Source: Ligula intestinalis
Lineage: Eukaryota; Platyhelminthes; Cestoda; Diphyllobothriidea; Diphyllobothriidae
Assembly: GCA_036362985.1 (NCBI GenBank)
Contig: JAYGXS010000001.1
Location: 37,122,408-37,186,407, forward strand
Direction: 5' to 3'
Length of the DNA: 64,000 bases
The position numbers were made by a program, and so were the translations under genes. Under the pieces are notes generated by a model, which saw only the letters and a program-made list of their open reading frames with translations, had not been told where the DNA came from and did not search any database. Below, piece by piece: positions 12,701 to 22,250 of the stretch (positions are counted from its first letter, which is position 1; the number at the start of each line of letters is the position of its first letter).

Positions 12701-15700
12701 TAAGCAGTAAGTTGACATTTCTATCATGAAAATGAGAAGCAGTTCCTTCATAGTCAAAAAATGTCATTGGCAGTTTGCCATTCTATAATTTCTATAGTTC
12801 AAAAATATTTTCGATGGTCTCTAACCTTGATCCATAATTTGTTATACAACTCACTGAGAACTTTAATCCAGTAGGCATCTGCTCGCGATCCAACCGCTCC
12901 TTTGCGATGATTTCGCCGGCATCGTTGATGGACAGAAGCTGCCGATGTTGTTCGGACGGCCAAAGCATTGAGTACGTAATCCGGCCGTTTTCACCCGCGT
13001 CGATATCTCTAGCGAGAATACGTCCGACAACTGCGTCAACTTCATTGTTCTCAGGGGACTAAAACAGCATAAATAGGATCGTTTATCGTCTACTAGAAAC
13101 AGTGTCAAGGACTACCTCACCATAAAGATTGTAAAATAATTTCATTTTATTTCGTTAACATAAACTGACCAGTTAAGCGAGTAAATTCTATGCGTGGGGG
13201 TAATCTGTCGCAAACGACAAGACTGTTGACTGCTCGGTAGATGACGCGTGACATTTTCTGCGATAATAGACTTGGTGTTTCTAACTCTATTAGCGAACGC
13301 ATTAGACTCCAGCGACCAAACAACGTCAATAGGAGTAGTAGCGTGCACGGACGTGGACGCAATAAATATCCCATTTAAGTGTGCGTCAGACGGAAGTTTG
13401 TCCGTCACGAAAGAATACACCCATTGATTGTCCCGTAGCATGACTTGCGCAGGGACGGTAACTTACGCGTGACTATGCGAATAGTACAGTCGACGCCGTT
13501 GATCATGCAATATTTCGAGATATGCAAAACACTAATACTCTTTCGCTAATCGGTATTGACTCCAGTTGTGATACTGATTAGCATGTAATATATTCTAAAG
13601 TCATTTTAGTCAGTACAAGAACCCGGCTTTTTAACGAGCTTCGTTCCGACTCTAAGCAAAACGTATCTATTATAAAAACTGATTACTTAAGTAGTATGCC
13701 TTTTTATCATTGATTTTGACTGCCTTCATAAATTCAAATATATTTAATGGAAAACATGTACGAGAAAATTATTTTTGTACTTGTTTGATAGCAAACTACG
13801 CGTTATTTAAATTATATACTTAAAGAAAAGATAGCTTTCGGTTTTAACTTAGTTGCTAATTACGAGCTTTTTAACGATTGTTAGGTCTTCAGCCATAATA
13901 AATCGTATTCTTCAATTTATTAGTGCTGCCTATGCTGCATTAAATATATTCCAAATCTATTTCAATATTTGATGACTGCTAGGTGACCTCTTCCTTAAAC
14001 TGTAGATGAAACTGTACATTTCCTTAAACAGGATGCACACTGTGCGCAGTTTTTAAACCTTGAATTCAAGTGTAGCATTCGCTCGTTTAGAAAATTGTTC
14101 GGCAGTTGGGCAACTTTTTTTAAAACCATAAGCTAACTTTTCTTTGAGTATAAAATTTAAAGAACGCGTACTTTGCTATCAAAAAAGTACAAAAAATAAT
14201 TTTTTCGTACATGTTTTCCATTAAATATATTTAAATTTATAAAGGCAGTCAAAATAAATGATAAAAAGGCAGAATACTTTAGTAATCAGCTTTTACAATA
14301 GATACGTTTTGCTAGGCGTCAGAATGAAGCTCGCTAAAAAGCCGGCTTTCTATCCGGACTGAAATGACTTCAGAATACACTACACGATAATCAGTGTCAA
14401 AATTGGAGTCAATTCCGATTAGCAAAAGAGTATTAGTCTTTCGAATATGTCAAAATATTGCATGATCAACGGCGTCTACTGTAGTTGTAGTAGACTTGCG
14501 TGGCAACTACCGCATTCTTGCCTCCCTCACCAACTTAAGGCCGGTGTCTAGACGGAGTCAAGAAAACCGAGGGTGAGGTTGGAAGCAGTGATTGACAAGG
14601 CCTAACAGCGAGTTTTTCCTGGCCACACACGCCTCGTCTGTGCTGGCGGTACCATGTTTTCACGATCTAGTTTCCAACGGAATTAGGGTATCATAATAGC
14701 TGCATTACGAAGAAGCATTGGAAACTGCCTGATTTGTAGCCCCACGCATACAGACCTTCATTGAAAGGCCCGACTATCTTGGAAGTTAAGGATCAAATTA
14801 AAGGGACATTAGGGAGGATCTCTTGCACTCTGATCCTCATTCTAATGCTAAACCTCGTCAATCCGTCAGATGGAAATATGCTCCACCACCACGGATAGTG
14901 TTTTGTGATAATTTGAAACGTGTTAGTCTCTGTATACTGCCAACTGCGCCTGAGTATCACGAAACACAAGGCTACAGTATCGACCCCAGCGCTTCCTTTA
15001 CCCTCCACTAGTGGTTTTTCCAAGCCTACCGGTAGATCACTGATGATATTGGGCGTGGTGGCTTATTTCGTGCTAGCCTCTGTATGACTTGAGCAATACG
15101 CGTGCATTCCAGTAGTTAAGAACCCATGTGGACTGATAAAGCTCAAATACCGCATGCCGCAAGCGAATAGAGCCCGTGTTTTGGTCTAACAAAACAAAGG
15201 CGTGATCCTTTAGAGAATTTGTGATTACATGCTTCGTTGCCTTATACATTCTATACTCCATATATTACTGTATTGTGCGGCATATAGGTGACAAGCATAT
15301 TAGCATACTTCAGACTTAGTACGATATACGCCTAGAAAATAAATCGGCAGCAGTAGCTTATGTATGCTCACACATTAATCCCTACTCCCTGCATGTTGTC
15401 CTACGAAAACTGTGGTTATAGGGTTTTATGGATGGAAAATTAGGACACACAGTGGAATATACTTTAATCAATGCTAAATGCATTTTTATTTTGCTGTATT
15501 TGGAAGTGTCGTTGCTTTATATCTGTAGTTTTTCCTAATCTGCATTATCGTTTACCTTATTGCGGAAAAACTCGATTATCAAATTGCAGGGTTCTTGCAT
15601 TTCCCGAAAAATTTAAATGGTGTTTAGGAGGTCGTCTACTTCAACTTACCGTGCTGGCGTTAGATTAGTCAAGTCTGCGGCGCGAAGCGTGGCTCACATC

Positions 15701-18700
15701 TTCAATTTACAAGCGAAACAACTAACTCCCAGTGGCCGCGGGAAGCAACATCGACTACATTTTTTCACCTTACACTTTCTATTAAAAATTTACTTCTCTG
15801 CCTATCCTATTTTCCCACCCTCCAAAACTCTATAAACACCGTTTTTGCAGGAAAAAATGCTGGGAAAAGGAGTACATGAGTAGGTTTAATAAGCTTGTGT
15901 TGCCAAAAGATCAACAAAACCATATGGTTATGGTTATGCAAAAGATCATAAAGTGGTGAAATCCCTTTTACTGAAGTTTATTTAGAAAAATGAAAACAAA
16001 TTATGAGTTATTTATGATTTTGTTTGAAACATATTCCCGAGTTCTGCATAAATGCTCCACGGAAAATCTATTCTTAATTTTTAGGCTTAAATTTTCTTTC
16101 CATAACGTTATTAGAAGCTTACTAGCCTAAGGAAAACACTCGTGGTAGTTAGTAAAAGAAGGAAGCATGCGACCGAACGACGAATATTTGCCCTTGGGAC
16201 GCCTCATAGACGTTGTCTGTCATTAGCAATAAGCGTGGCAGTGGAAATACCCAAAGGACCTGAAAAGTAAACGCTAGTATTTTTTCAGAGGACTGTGTAC
16301 TCTCAGATATTGTAAAAGTACTGTATTGTAATATTTTTCATCGGAATAAAAAAGACCAAAAAAACAACAACGAGAAGCCAGAATTTGAAGTAAGCTCTTC
16401 AGAGCTACACAGTGCCCTCTAATATTGGACGCGTCTAGCAATTATTTCTTTTCTTTCGAACTCAAAAGTATCAACGAAGATTCTTCCAAAAAAATGCTCC
16501 CTCTAGTAAATAGGGTTTGGGGAAACTATTTTAACTATAAGTAGTCGGTGCTCTGGTTTATTTGAATAAGTTATTTGACCCACATGTGGAAACTTCAGTG
16601 GTCTAGGAGGAAGTTGCACACACAAAGGTTTGCCTTCAGTCAATGCTCTTACCACCTAAACTACGAGGACCCACCTGCCGCGGCACTCGGCTCACTGTAT
16701 TGGAGAAGATGGATTCCATATGTTTCAGTAGACTAGAGAGGTAGTTTGATTGCAATCAAACCTTGTCTATTCTGTCATGGGCTTGAATCCCATCGGAATT
16801 GTTGAGTTCATCAGAATTGAGTCAAATAAATAAACTATAATTTTTTGTGGAAATGGGAAGATTTTTTTCGCCTTATTTAGTCCGTAATATGGTAGAGTTT
16901 TTCGATTTTCTCTCGATAAAAAAGTTTTGATTCTTACCTCTGGGGTGTAGAGAAACGTTAAATCTGTTAGATTTGGTATTCAAAAATTATTTGCCTTTGT
17001 TTGCTTTTCAGTTCTAAGGGTGCATGTCTTTGATCACAGCGGAAGTTCAAAGTCCCTCGGTCAATCTTGACAGATGTTTTTCCTCAGAAATCGCAGTTCT
17101 AATCTTCTTTATTTTCGGCTTAAAGAGACCATCTGTCAAGTAACTTCTTAACAGCTGAATCATAAAACTGACCTGTTCCCGTCTGCAGAGAAATTTTTAC
17201 AACGTTTTGACAGAGATAACTTTAGCAGTTCGCTAAATACCTTTGAGGTATTCAAACACACTTCTCCAAAATATGTTAGCACGATACCCGAAGAATTGAA
17301 ATGAAAATTGTTTTCCAAAAAATTGAAGTCAACTTACCGAAATTTCGTAATGAGTCCTTGCGAATTGCGGCTGGTTGTCGTTCACATCAATTATGCTTAC
17401 CAAGAGTTGTTTTCGCGAAACCTGCACGGGTTTGCCCTTGTCTGTGCATAAGATTGTCACTGAGGCTGTGGGCTCGGCTTCCCGGTCAAACCGGCGTGCC
17501 GACAAGAGTTGAAAGACTGTCGTTGATCTCATTAGGGGTCGGTATTTCAGGCTGAAGTCTCGCTCCTCACTCAGCTCGCAGGTAAACTCCCCGTTAAGGT
17601 CTGCGTCCGGATCGTTTACAGCTACTGTCGCAATCAGTTGACCAGCCGGGCTCTCTTCAATCAGCCCAAACCCATCTTTCGACTCGTCATCTTCCGACTG
17701 CAAATCCTCCGTGGAGTAGGCGGAGTCCAGTGGCAGTGGTTTGACTGACGTGACTGTAATCAGCGGTGGGTTGTCATTCGTGTCCTGTACATGAATGACC
17801 ACATTTGCCACCGCGGTCAGCGGCTGTGTGCCACCATCCTCAGCAATCACAGAAAAAGCATACTCAGAGATGCCCCCGGCATCACAGTCAAGAGCATTCT
17901 GCACAATGATACTACCTGTTTCCGCATCAATGGCAAAATCCCGTCGCACAAAGTGGGGTGTGGAGAGAGCGAAACGGTAGCGGACGTGGCCAAAATCGCC
18001 AGCGTCCAGATCAGTGGCTACAGGATGCTCCGGCAGAACGAATCCCACCGGCAGAGATTCGTTGATGTCAAGTGTGAAGCGGGTCCGTTGGGCTTCCTCT
18101 GGTGGCAAGTTTTGCAGGTATTTAAACACCGGCGCATTGTCATTTTCATCCATTATGTACAACCGTAGGCTCGCCGTACCGCGCTGACCACCACCATCCA
18201 AGGCCACAATCTCCATCTCGTACTCCTCCTGTGATTCACGATCCAGTGCCCCGAGAACTTTGATCCGGGGGATCACACCATTGGGTCCGGGCACGCATTC
18301 TAGTGCAAAGAGGCCTGTCGCTTCACTGCCAGCACGCCCTTGAACCAGCTCATAAGTAACTATGCCATTTTTGCCGTAGTCTCTGTCCTCTGCCAGAGGC
18401 AAATCAAAAACGCTGTTGGGCTGGGAATTTTCGGCGATAAACAGCTCAATGGCGGCCTCCTTGTGTTCGGCAGCGCGAGATTTGCTGAGACTGGATTCGG
18501 GCCACTGGGGGACATTATCATTCACATCTGTCACCGTGATGCGCAAACTCAGGACAATTCCATTGCGTGCAAAAAGCACTCCCGACCAAGCGCAGATCTC
18601 CGGCCAATCAGGCCCAGTACAGAGTTTGCGATCAGTGTCTCGATCGAGCAGTCGATTTACCACCACCGTCTGTTGATCAGGACCTCGGAGTCCAAAGTAG

Positions 18701-18936
18701 GTGGTGTCTTGAAGGACGAACCAGGCGGAGGGTTTTGATTTGTCTTCGGTGGTAGCTCTGTGAAGGGAAGATGAGTTAAAGAGGTCGGCTGCGTTTAATA
18801 AACCCACTACTTCACCAACAGCAGCACCCTCTGAAACGATGAAGTTGATGAAGCCGGCATTCAGACCGTTGGTGTTTCGCAATGCCTGCACTCCCAGCAG
18901 TAGGCGCTGGAGAAAAAAGAGGAAAAGGGCAATCAT
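344..18936 (-). CDS. Protocadherin-like adhesion receptor, seven-exon gene (whole span)
   Basis: Spliced gene on the minus strand. Joining 17338-18936, 12855-13058, 8094-8333, 6020-6229, 5059-5244, 3826-4321 and 344-711 gives one open frame of about 1,100 residues ending in TAA at 344-346. Predicted layout: signal peptide 1-18; seven cadherin EC repeats at about 28-144, 160-271, 286-393, 394-525, 526-632, 633-740 and 741-845; membrane helix 876-898; cytoplasmic tail 899-1100. Calcium-binding signatures (DVNDN, DENDN, DTNDN, LDRE, DxDxG) recur in the right order. Seven EC repeats before one helix is the usual count for non-clustered delta-1 protocadherins, which mediate calcium-dependent cell-cell contact. 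The tail matches no delta-protocadherin CM motif that I recognise. Exon phases agree at every junction (five phase 0, last phase 1). Paralogue identity is not assigned. Confidence 0.9.
712..3825 (-). other. Protocadherin intron 6
   Basis: Starts with GTAAGT after exon 6 and ends in CCTTTTTAG before exon 7. About 2,230-2,340 resembles 30,005-30,080 (shared words GGCCTGA, GTTTGCCAATA and TTTACAG), a dispersed repeat. The stretch 2,865-3,403 is open on the plus strand for 97 and 142 codons in two frames, with no recognisable domain. No clear gene otherwise. Confidence 0.75.
3826..4321 (-). CDS. Protocadherin exon 6 (end of EC7, transmembrane helix, proximal tail)
   Basis: Encodes residues 814-978 plus the first base of codon 979. 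It starts IRKRLRIRVQDGGFPP, the last strands of EC7, then a short juxtamembrane stretch and a hydrophobic helix (YIVVFIALAVCISFILLV) at 876-898, stopped by KRH. The rest is a Ser/Thr/Gln-rich cytoplasmic segment. The donor GTAAGT leaves phase 1. The acceptor is GCGTTAAG, weak but consistent in frame. Confidence 0.9.
4322..5058 (-). other. Protocadherin intron 5
   Basis: Bounded by GTATGT and TTAAG on the minus strand. AT-rich; no gene or repeat recognised. Confidence 0.75.
5059..5244 (-). CDS. Protocadherin exon 5 (first half of EC7)
   Basis: Encodes residues 752-813, from VSLSPLEPTGHRI through KDADIGINS and EKSGELFVA to PTHQK. The acceptor is a pyrimidine-rich tract ending AATAAG and the donor is GTATGT. 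Length 186 bases, phase 0 at both ends. Confidence 0.87.
5245..6019 (-). other. Protocadherin intron 4
   Basis: Bounded by GTGCGT and AATAAG on the minus strand. Contains a short TA microsatellite near 5,474-5,486; nothing else recognised. Confidence 0.75.
6020..6229 (-). CDS. Protocadherin exon 4 (second half of EC6)
   Basis: Encodes residues 682-751: ISKNGSIYVTGRLDRE, then TVIAEDMDGNGG, VNDVNDHAPAF and a linker ending NSSVPE. The acceptor is TGCCTTACAG and the donor GTGCGT. Length 210 bases, phase 0. It completes EC6 and the EC6-EC7 linker; NSS is a potential N-glycosylation site. Confidence 0.9.
6230..8093 (-). other. Protocadherin intron 3
   Basis: Bounded by GTAAGC and TTACAG on the minus strand. 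AT-rich unique-looking sequence; no gene or mobile element recognised. Confidence 0.75.
8094..8333 (-). CDS. Protocadherin exon 3 (end of EC5, first half of EC6)
   Basis: Encodes residues 602-681, starting IIAEDHGKPP and ending QERIPFR. It contains the EC5 calcium motif as DTNDC, where the last Asn of the usual DxNDN is Cys, and the EC6 motif SDCDLGENA. The acceptor CATCGTTCAG has a poor pyrimidine tract; I chose it because it keeps phase 0, avoids an upstream in-frame TGA and gives the correct spacing between LDRE and the AED motif. The donor is GTAAGC. Length 240 bases. Confidence 0.87.
9054..9443 (-). mobile_element. Internally deleted mariner/Tc1-like element
   Basis: The two ends are inverted copies about 30 bp long: CAAGGTGTCCCAAAAAATGT on the left, and the right end complements CAGGGTGTCCAAAAAATGTA. 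TA sits directly outside both ends, the target duplication expected of the IS630-Tc1-mariner superfamily. The 390-bp length is far too short for a full transposase gene. It lies inside protocadherin intron 2. Confidence 0.8.
9083..9322 (-). pseudogene. C-terminal remnant of a mariner-like transposase
   Basis: An open stretch inside the TIR-bounded element starts MPIATVAELREAIEHECTRI and continues through RELLHSECDSIAARCQDC to QNRRQFE. This resembles the C-terminal tail of mariner-like transposases found in invertebrates: helical LREAI, then cysteines and a final QFE. The catalytic DDE/D region and the DNA-binding domain are absent, so it cannot encode an active enzyme. The Met is probably not a real start. 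Confidence 0.6.
10452..10683 (+). mobile_element. tRNA-derived SINE with 20-bp flanking direct repeats
   Basis: The tRNA-like head at about 10,503-10,580 has a box A-like GGCTCAATGGTTAGGACG and a box B-like GAGTTCGAAACTC. The body continues with GGCTGATGAGGGCCAATAG. The segment is flanked by identical 20-mers AAAAAGTTTATCTTATTTGT at 10432-10451 and 10684-10703, consistent with a target-site duplication from reverse-transcriptase-mediated insertion. The 50 bases between the left repeat and the tRNA-like head are not explained. Confidence 0.7.
11035..11165 (-). mobile_element. SINE 3' portion, minus orientation
   Basis: Read on the minus strand it gives TGTGCGGCTGTTGTCAGGGC, then a GGCGGAGCGGGACAA stretch, the same 3' region seen in the plus-strand copies near 11,420-11,500, 50,320 and 57,290. 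It abuts a plus-strand copy of the same family. Confidence 0.6.
11226..11520 (+). mobile_element. tRNA-derived SINE, near full length
   Basis: Head: GTGGCTCGATGATTGAAGCG, then a box B-like GAGTTTGAGCCTCG. Body: GCTGACGATGGCTAGTAAGC and CAGTCTCCCCTGTCTCTGCC. 3' region: GTGCAGCTGCTGTC, then AAGGCAGAGCAGGACAAGTG. The same order of blocks occurs at 57,120 and 58,222. Confidence 0.65.
12640..12710 (+). repeat. Penelope-type tail fragment
   Basis: Contains TTTTTTGCAATTACTACCTG followed by GGATTCGCATGTTCGCTTG, matching the block after the hammerhead-like motif at 39,960 and 57,940. No coding remnant or intact motif is attached. Confidence 0.5.
12855..13058 (-). CDS. Protocadherin exon 2 (middle of EC5)
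   Basis: Encodes residues 534-601, from SPENNEVDAVVGRI through RDIDAGENG and ERLDREQM to GLKFS. The acceptor is TGTTTTAG just above 13058 and the donor GTGAGT follows 12855. Length 204 bases, phase 0 at both ends. It joins exon 1 smoothly: HYEIS continues into PENN, the usual start of an EC strand. Confidence 0.9.
13455..14515. mobile_element. Foldback element with about 400-bp terminal inverted repeats
   Basis: Left arm 13,455-13,857 and right arm 14,107-14,515 are inverted copies of each other by eye, with many shared runs such as GACGCCGTTGATCATGCAAT, AAAACGTATCTATT and TTTAATGGAAAACATGTACG. The outer 40 bases are more diverged. The middle of about 250 bases has no convincing ORF. A related element lies at 21402-22250. 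Superfamily is unknown: no transposase and no clear target duplication seen. Confidence 0.8.
16625..16800. repeat. Divergent tRNA-like / SINE-head sequences
   Basis: On the minus strand 16,632-16,672 reads GGTCCTCGTAGTTTAGGTGG, a box A-like block. On the plus strand 16,740-16,795 has a GTAGTTTGATTGCAATCAAA hairpin followed by box B-like GGGCTTGAATCCC. Neither folds into a complete tRNA by eye; probably old SINE heads in opposite orientation. Confidence 0.35.
17338..18936 (-). CDS. Protocadherin exon 1 (signal peptide, EC1-EC4, start of EC5)
   Basis: Encodes residues 1-533. The frame stays open up to an ATG at 19023, but I prefer the ATG at 18936: it begins a clear signal peptide (MIALFLFFLQRLLLGVQA), whereas the 29 extra residues upstream are polar and a TATA-like sequence sits on the first ATG. 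EC1 ends in VTDVNDN, EC2 in MDENDNAPVF, EC3 in VQDTNDNPPLI and EC4 in IIDVNDNQPQF. EC4 carries an unusual acidic insert at about 408-422 (STEDLQSEDDESKDG). The exon ends in phase 0 at TCG followed by GTAAGT. One large first exon carrying several EC repeats resembles protocadherins of other animals. Confidence 0.93.
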
Positions 18937-19021
18937 TCTGGTAACTGGGTGAATCCAGACGGCTGCATCAGTGGGAACGGTCTCCCTTCCATATTTTGAA
19001 ATTTTTACCGATGCTACACCC

Positions 19022-19090
19022 ATTTTTATGCCACTTCTAATGTGATCTTACTTGGGCGTTCGCCATTGGCTGATTGCGGTGGACCAATAA
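19022..19090 (-). promoter_or_regulatory. Candidate core promoter of the protocadherin gene
   Basis: Read on the minus strand, a TATA-like CATAAAAAT overlaps 19022-19030. Two CCAAT-type pentamers lie just upstream in opposite orientations: CCAAT (minus) at 19065-19069 and ATTGG (minus) at 19083-19087. A TATA box here would place transcription start near 18,995, about 60 bases before the preferred ATG at 18936. This is a motif match only; TATA-like strings are common in AT-rich DNA. Confidence 0.3.
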
Positions 19091-21401
19091 AATCACTTCA
19101 GAATTAGGAGTCAGGTCATCTAGCAGTAAAGCACATTGCAAACAAAGCAAAGCAAGTGGCTTAACCTGTGAACTTTTGGAAAGATTCAATCTGTCCGTTG
19201 GTTAATAATTTCACACTGCTTCAGCATTTTAATGAATTTCAGTATTACCACGGAATTTCAAGAGCCACGCAAACGGGGCTCTCATATTCCATCTTACTAC
19301 ATAAACTATCAATAAACGCAATTCATCTAAAAAATGATACAAAAAAATTTCAATACAGTTCACGCAACATACTACTTTTTTAAGCAAAAGCATACGTTGA
19401 CATCCTAACTTTGGATACACATTTTATCTATTAGCCCCCTTAATATCCAGTCGCGCGCTTATTTGCCTAGTATTTTTTCGTGATCGCGGCTAAAACTCCT
19501 CCTGCGAAATTTCCGAAAGCCGGAACTTTACAATTTTGCCCAATCAACCTGATGTGACCTTTGCTGATAAGGATGATAATAAGAATAAATATTAGAGGTT
19601 ATTAACTGACCTATTGGGTGCAGGTGTTTAAATCCCGCCGCTATCTGATCAGCTGTATGCACGAGTAGAACTTCTGTAGAGTAAAAACTGATAAGCTGAA
19701 AAGCACTTCATATCCTGCCTGCCAAAATGATCCTGCTATCTGCAGATTAGATGATAACGAGAAAAACCTGTGCTTAGGTCGTACACATATGATATGCAAT
19801 TATTTGTGCATGAACAACTTTTACCTCTGTTCAACATAAAATACAGGCCTAAAAATGAATTCCTGGAGAAGATGGTATATCCTCAGATGCTGCTTTTGGA
19901 TAAACTAGCTAGCCCATTTCTTGAAGTATTTCGTATTTAATATGCTCACGTCTGAGTTCCTTGTTTTGTTCAAATTGACCAAATTTTCTACGGAGGCAAA
20001 CAAGTGAGTGGAATTATTATATCTAATTTCTTCTGGTAAGTCACGCACTTAGGCATTTTCCTTAACAAATTAGAAATATTTTAGCAGTCTTTGTTTCCAA
20101 ACTGGACACAACAATCCAGTGCCGAGGACATTAAAATGATTAGGGATTCCTTTCATGCTGGAGTAACGTGCTTTCTAAGTGTTTCGTTTTTAAAATACTT
20201 GGCTTGAGAAAATTGGTAAAGTTGGCCAAATTTAGATCTTTAGCTTTTACTGATACTGCTGTTATTTAGGGCATTTTTTGAAGAAAAGATCGTAGCCTAT
20301 ACATAAATCGCAGATGAAACAAGTGTTGAAAAAAATGGTAAAATGCACATAGGATGGCTTATCGTGCCAGTCATACAAAGGCAGACATATTAGTTTCCTT
20401 GTTATTGTGAAGTAGAAGAATAATTGCATAATTAATTACCAAAAATAAACCAGACTTCCACCCAATCTCATCCGGCAGAATTGAAACACAGAAGATTTGA
20501 ACACAAACAACTTGGGTAAGGGTTTATGTGTACTTAAAGGCTTCCTTTTTAGCGATGTCTTACATGAGCGTGTCAAACGTTTTTCGACGGAGCTTACATC
20601 TTTTGTTTATAACCCCCACCCACATTAAATTAATAAGTCTGGCTCATCCTACATAGTGACAGTAGTTACAGTCTTAGTATCTTGAGACCGCTGGGCCAGT
20701 ATGAATACACTGAGACTGAATTTAATAGTTTTGAAAACAGACAAACTTCTGAGGAAATCCTAAATGGGGGTGGGACAAAGACATTAAGGTGAGTATTTGT
20801 CGTATTAAGGTGGAGGCACTCGTCATTTAGGGTGTGGTGAAAACCAGATTGTAGCAGATGCACAAAAATAAGTGCACAGATGGCTATTCATCACCAGAAT
20901 AGTTACCTAGCAGGCAATATTAAATCTTACATTATCTATGTTACCTAATATCTAGCTTATAATTTCTTTCATTGGTAGAGAAATAGTCCACAGGTAAAAT
21001 TCACTAACACTTACTTAGAATGCAAATCAGTCAACGTCTGTGAAATAAATATATTATAGCCCGTTTATTTTCCAAGGTCTTAGTCCCTAACTTGAAACAA
21101 ATTAGATTATTCTAGGGCCTATAGGTGCAGTTATAAATTGGATATTAATATCTGATCCAAAGTTAAAACAACCGCTGCAACATAATTGTACGATATATTG
21201 TCTTTCTGATAAAATCTCGTGGTAGAGACAAAAAATACATTTTGCGCGAAATCAGCGCATGCTGCATCCCTAAGTTTTACAGCGGTAAATTAACAGTTAT
21301 GTTGGTTTATAACGTACAATTTACTGGCTAAAGAATATTTTTCAATAAAACTCTAAATTCAGATAATGGCTAAACTATAGGTCACTGATCTAATTTTAAA
21401 T
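19091..21401. other. Intergenic sequence upstream of the protocadherin gene
   Basis: AT-rich, with only short random open frames on both strands. I see no gene, RNA or recognisable repeat. Confidence 0.6.
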
Positions 21402-22250
21402 ATACAGTAAGCATCAGAATTTGTGCAACATGCCGACATATGCGGAAGATTGATACAATTTCGCTAACCGGCTTTGACTCAAGTTGTGATACTGATTATC
21501 ATAAAGTCTGTTTTGAAGTTAGGATGTGGACTTCTTGACGAGCTTCGTTCTCACCATTAAAAAAGCCAATAAGAAGTAAAAATGTACCACTTAAATAGTA
21601 TGCATACTTATCATTAATGTGATTGCCTTTAAAAATTCACATGTATTTGATTGAAAACATATATGAAAAAATTCTCCTTCGTACCCATATGGTAGCAAAT
21701 TACGCCTTCCATTTTATTCTATACTTAAAGAAGGGGTATCTTTTGGTTGTAAATAAACTTGATAATTATGAGCTTTTGGAAGATTGTGAGGTGTTCACGC
21801 ATAATACGTCATACCCGTCAATTCATTAATGCTGCCTATGCTGTATAAAGCATCCTCCAGACCTATTGCAACATTTGATGAGTACTACGCGACTTCTTCC
21901 TCAAACTGTAGGCGAAAACTTTTCCTTCAACAGGATGTCACAGTGCACAGTTTGTACACCTTGAATGCGAGTAAAGCAGTCAGAAGGTTTCAAAATTATT
22001 CGGCGATTTATAAACTTTTTTTCAAACTGAAAGATACCCTTTCTTTAAGTACAACATTTAAAGATAGTGTAATTTGCTATAAAATGAGCATAAGAATAAC
22101 TTTTGCGTTTAATTTTTCATTTGAATTTATAAAGGCAGTTAAAATCAATGATAAATACGCATACTATTTAAGTAGTTACTTTTTAGCAAAAAAGTATGAA
22201 TCTTTCGCATATGTCGGCATGTTGCACAAATTCTTTGCACGTACTGTAAA
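21402..22250. mobile_element. Second foldback element, same family as 13455-14515
   Basis: Left arm about 21,402-21,765, right arm about 22,001-22,250, inverted to each other. The ends pair around GAATTTGTGCAACATGCCGA and TATGCGGAAGATT. The right arm lacks about 110 bases present in the left. Both arms and the middle (TTAATGCTGCCTATGCTG) resemble the element in protocadherin intron 1, so this is one repeat family. A 158-codon plus-strand frame overlapping the middle and right arm shows no known domain and is probably chance. Confidence 0.75.

Larger units (their letters stand above)
8334..12854 (-). other. Protocadherin intron 2
   Basis: Starts with GTGAGT after exon 2 and ends at TTCAG before exon 3. 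It holds a mariner derivative (9054-9443), a SINE with long flanking direct repeats (10432-10703), a head-to-head SINE pair (11035-11520) and a Penelope-type tail (near 12,650). The remainder shows no gene. Confidence 0.8.
13059..17337 (-). other. Protocadherin intron 1
   Basis: Starts with GTAAGT after exon 1 and ends with TGTTTTAG before exon 2. It contains the foldback element at 13455-14515 and tRNA-like sequences at 16,625-16,800. No other gene is evident; a weak cadherin-like stretch at 15,073-15,261 is discussed as a finding. Confidence 0.8.

Noticed and set aside
12863..13108. 81-codon minus frame at exon 2 taken as coding
   Set aside because: The cadherin repeat is in a different frame of the same strand, which also fits the splice sites and phase.
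17791..18738. Several 60-130 codon plus-strand frames over exon 1
   Set aside because: Antisense shadows of the GC-rich cadherin exon.
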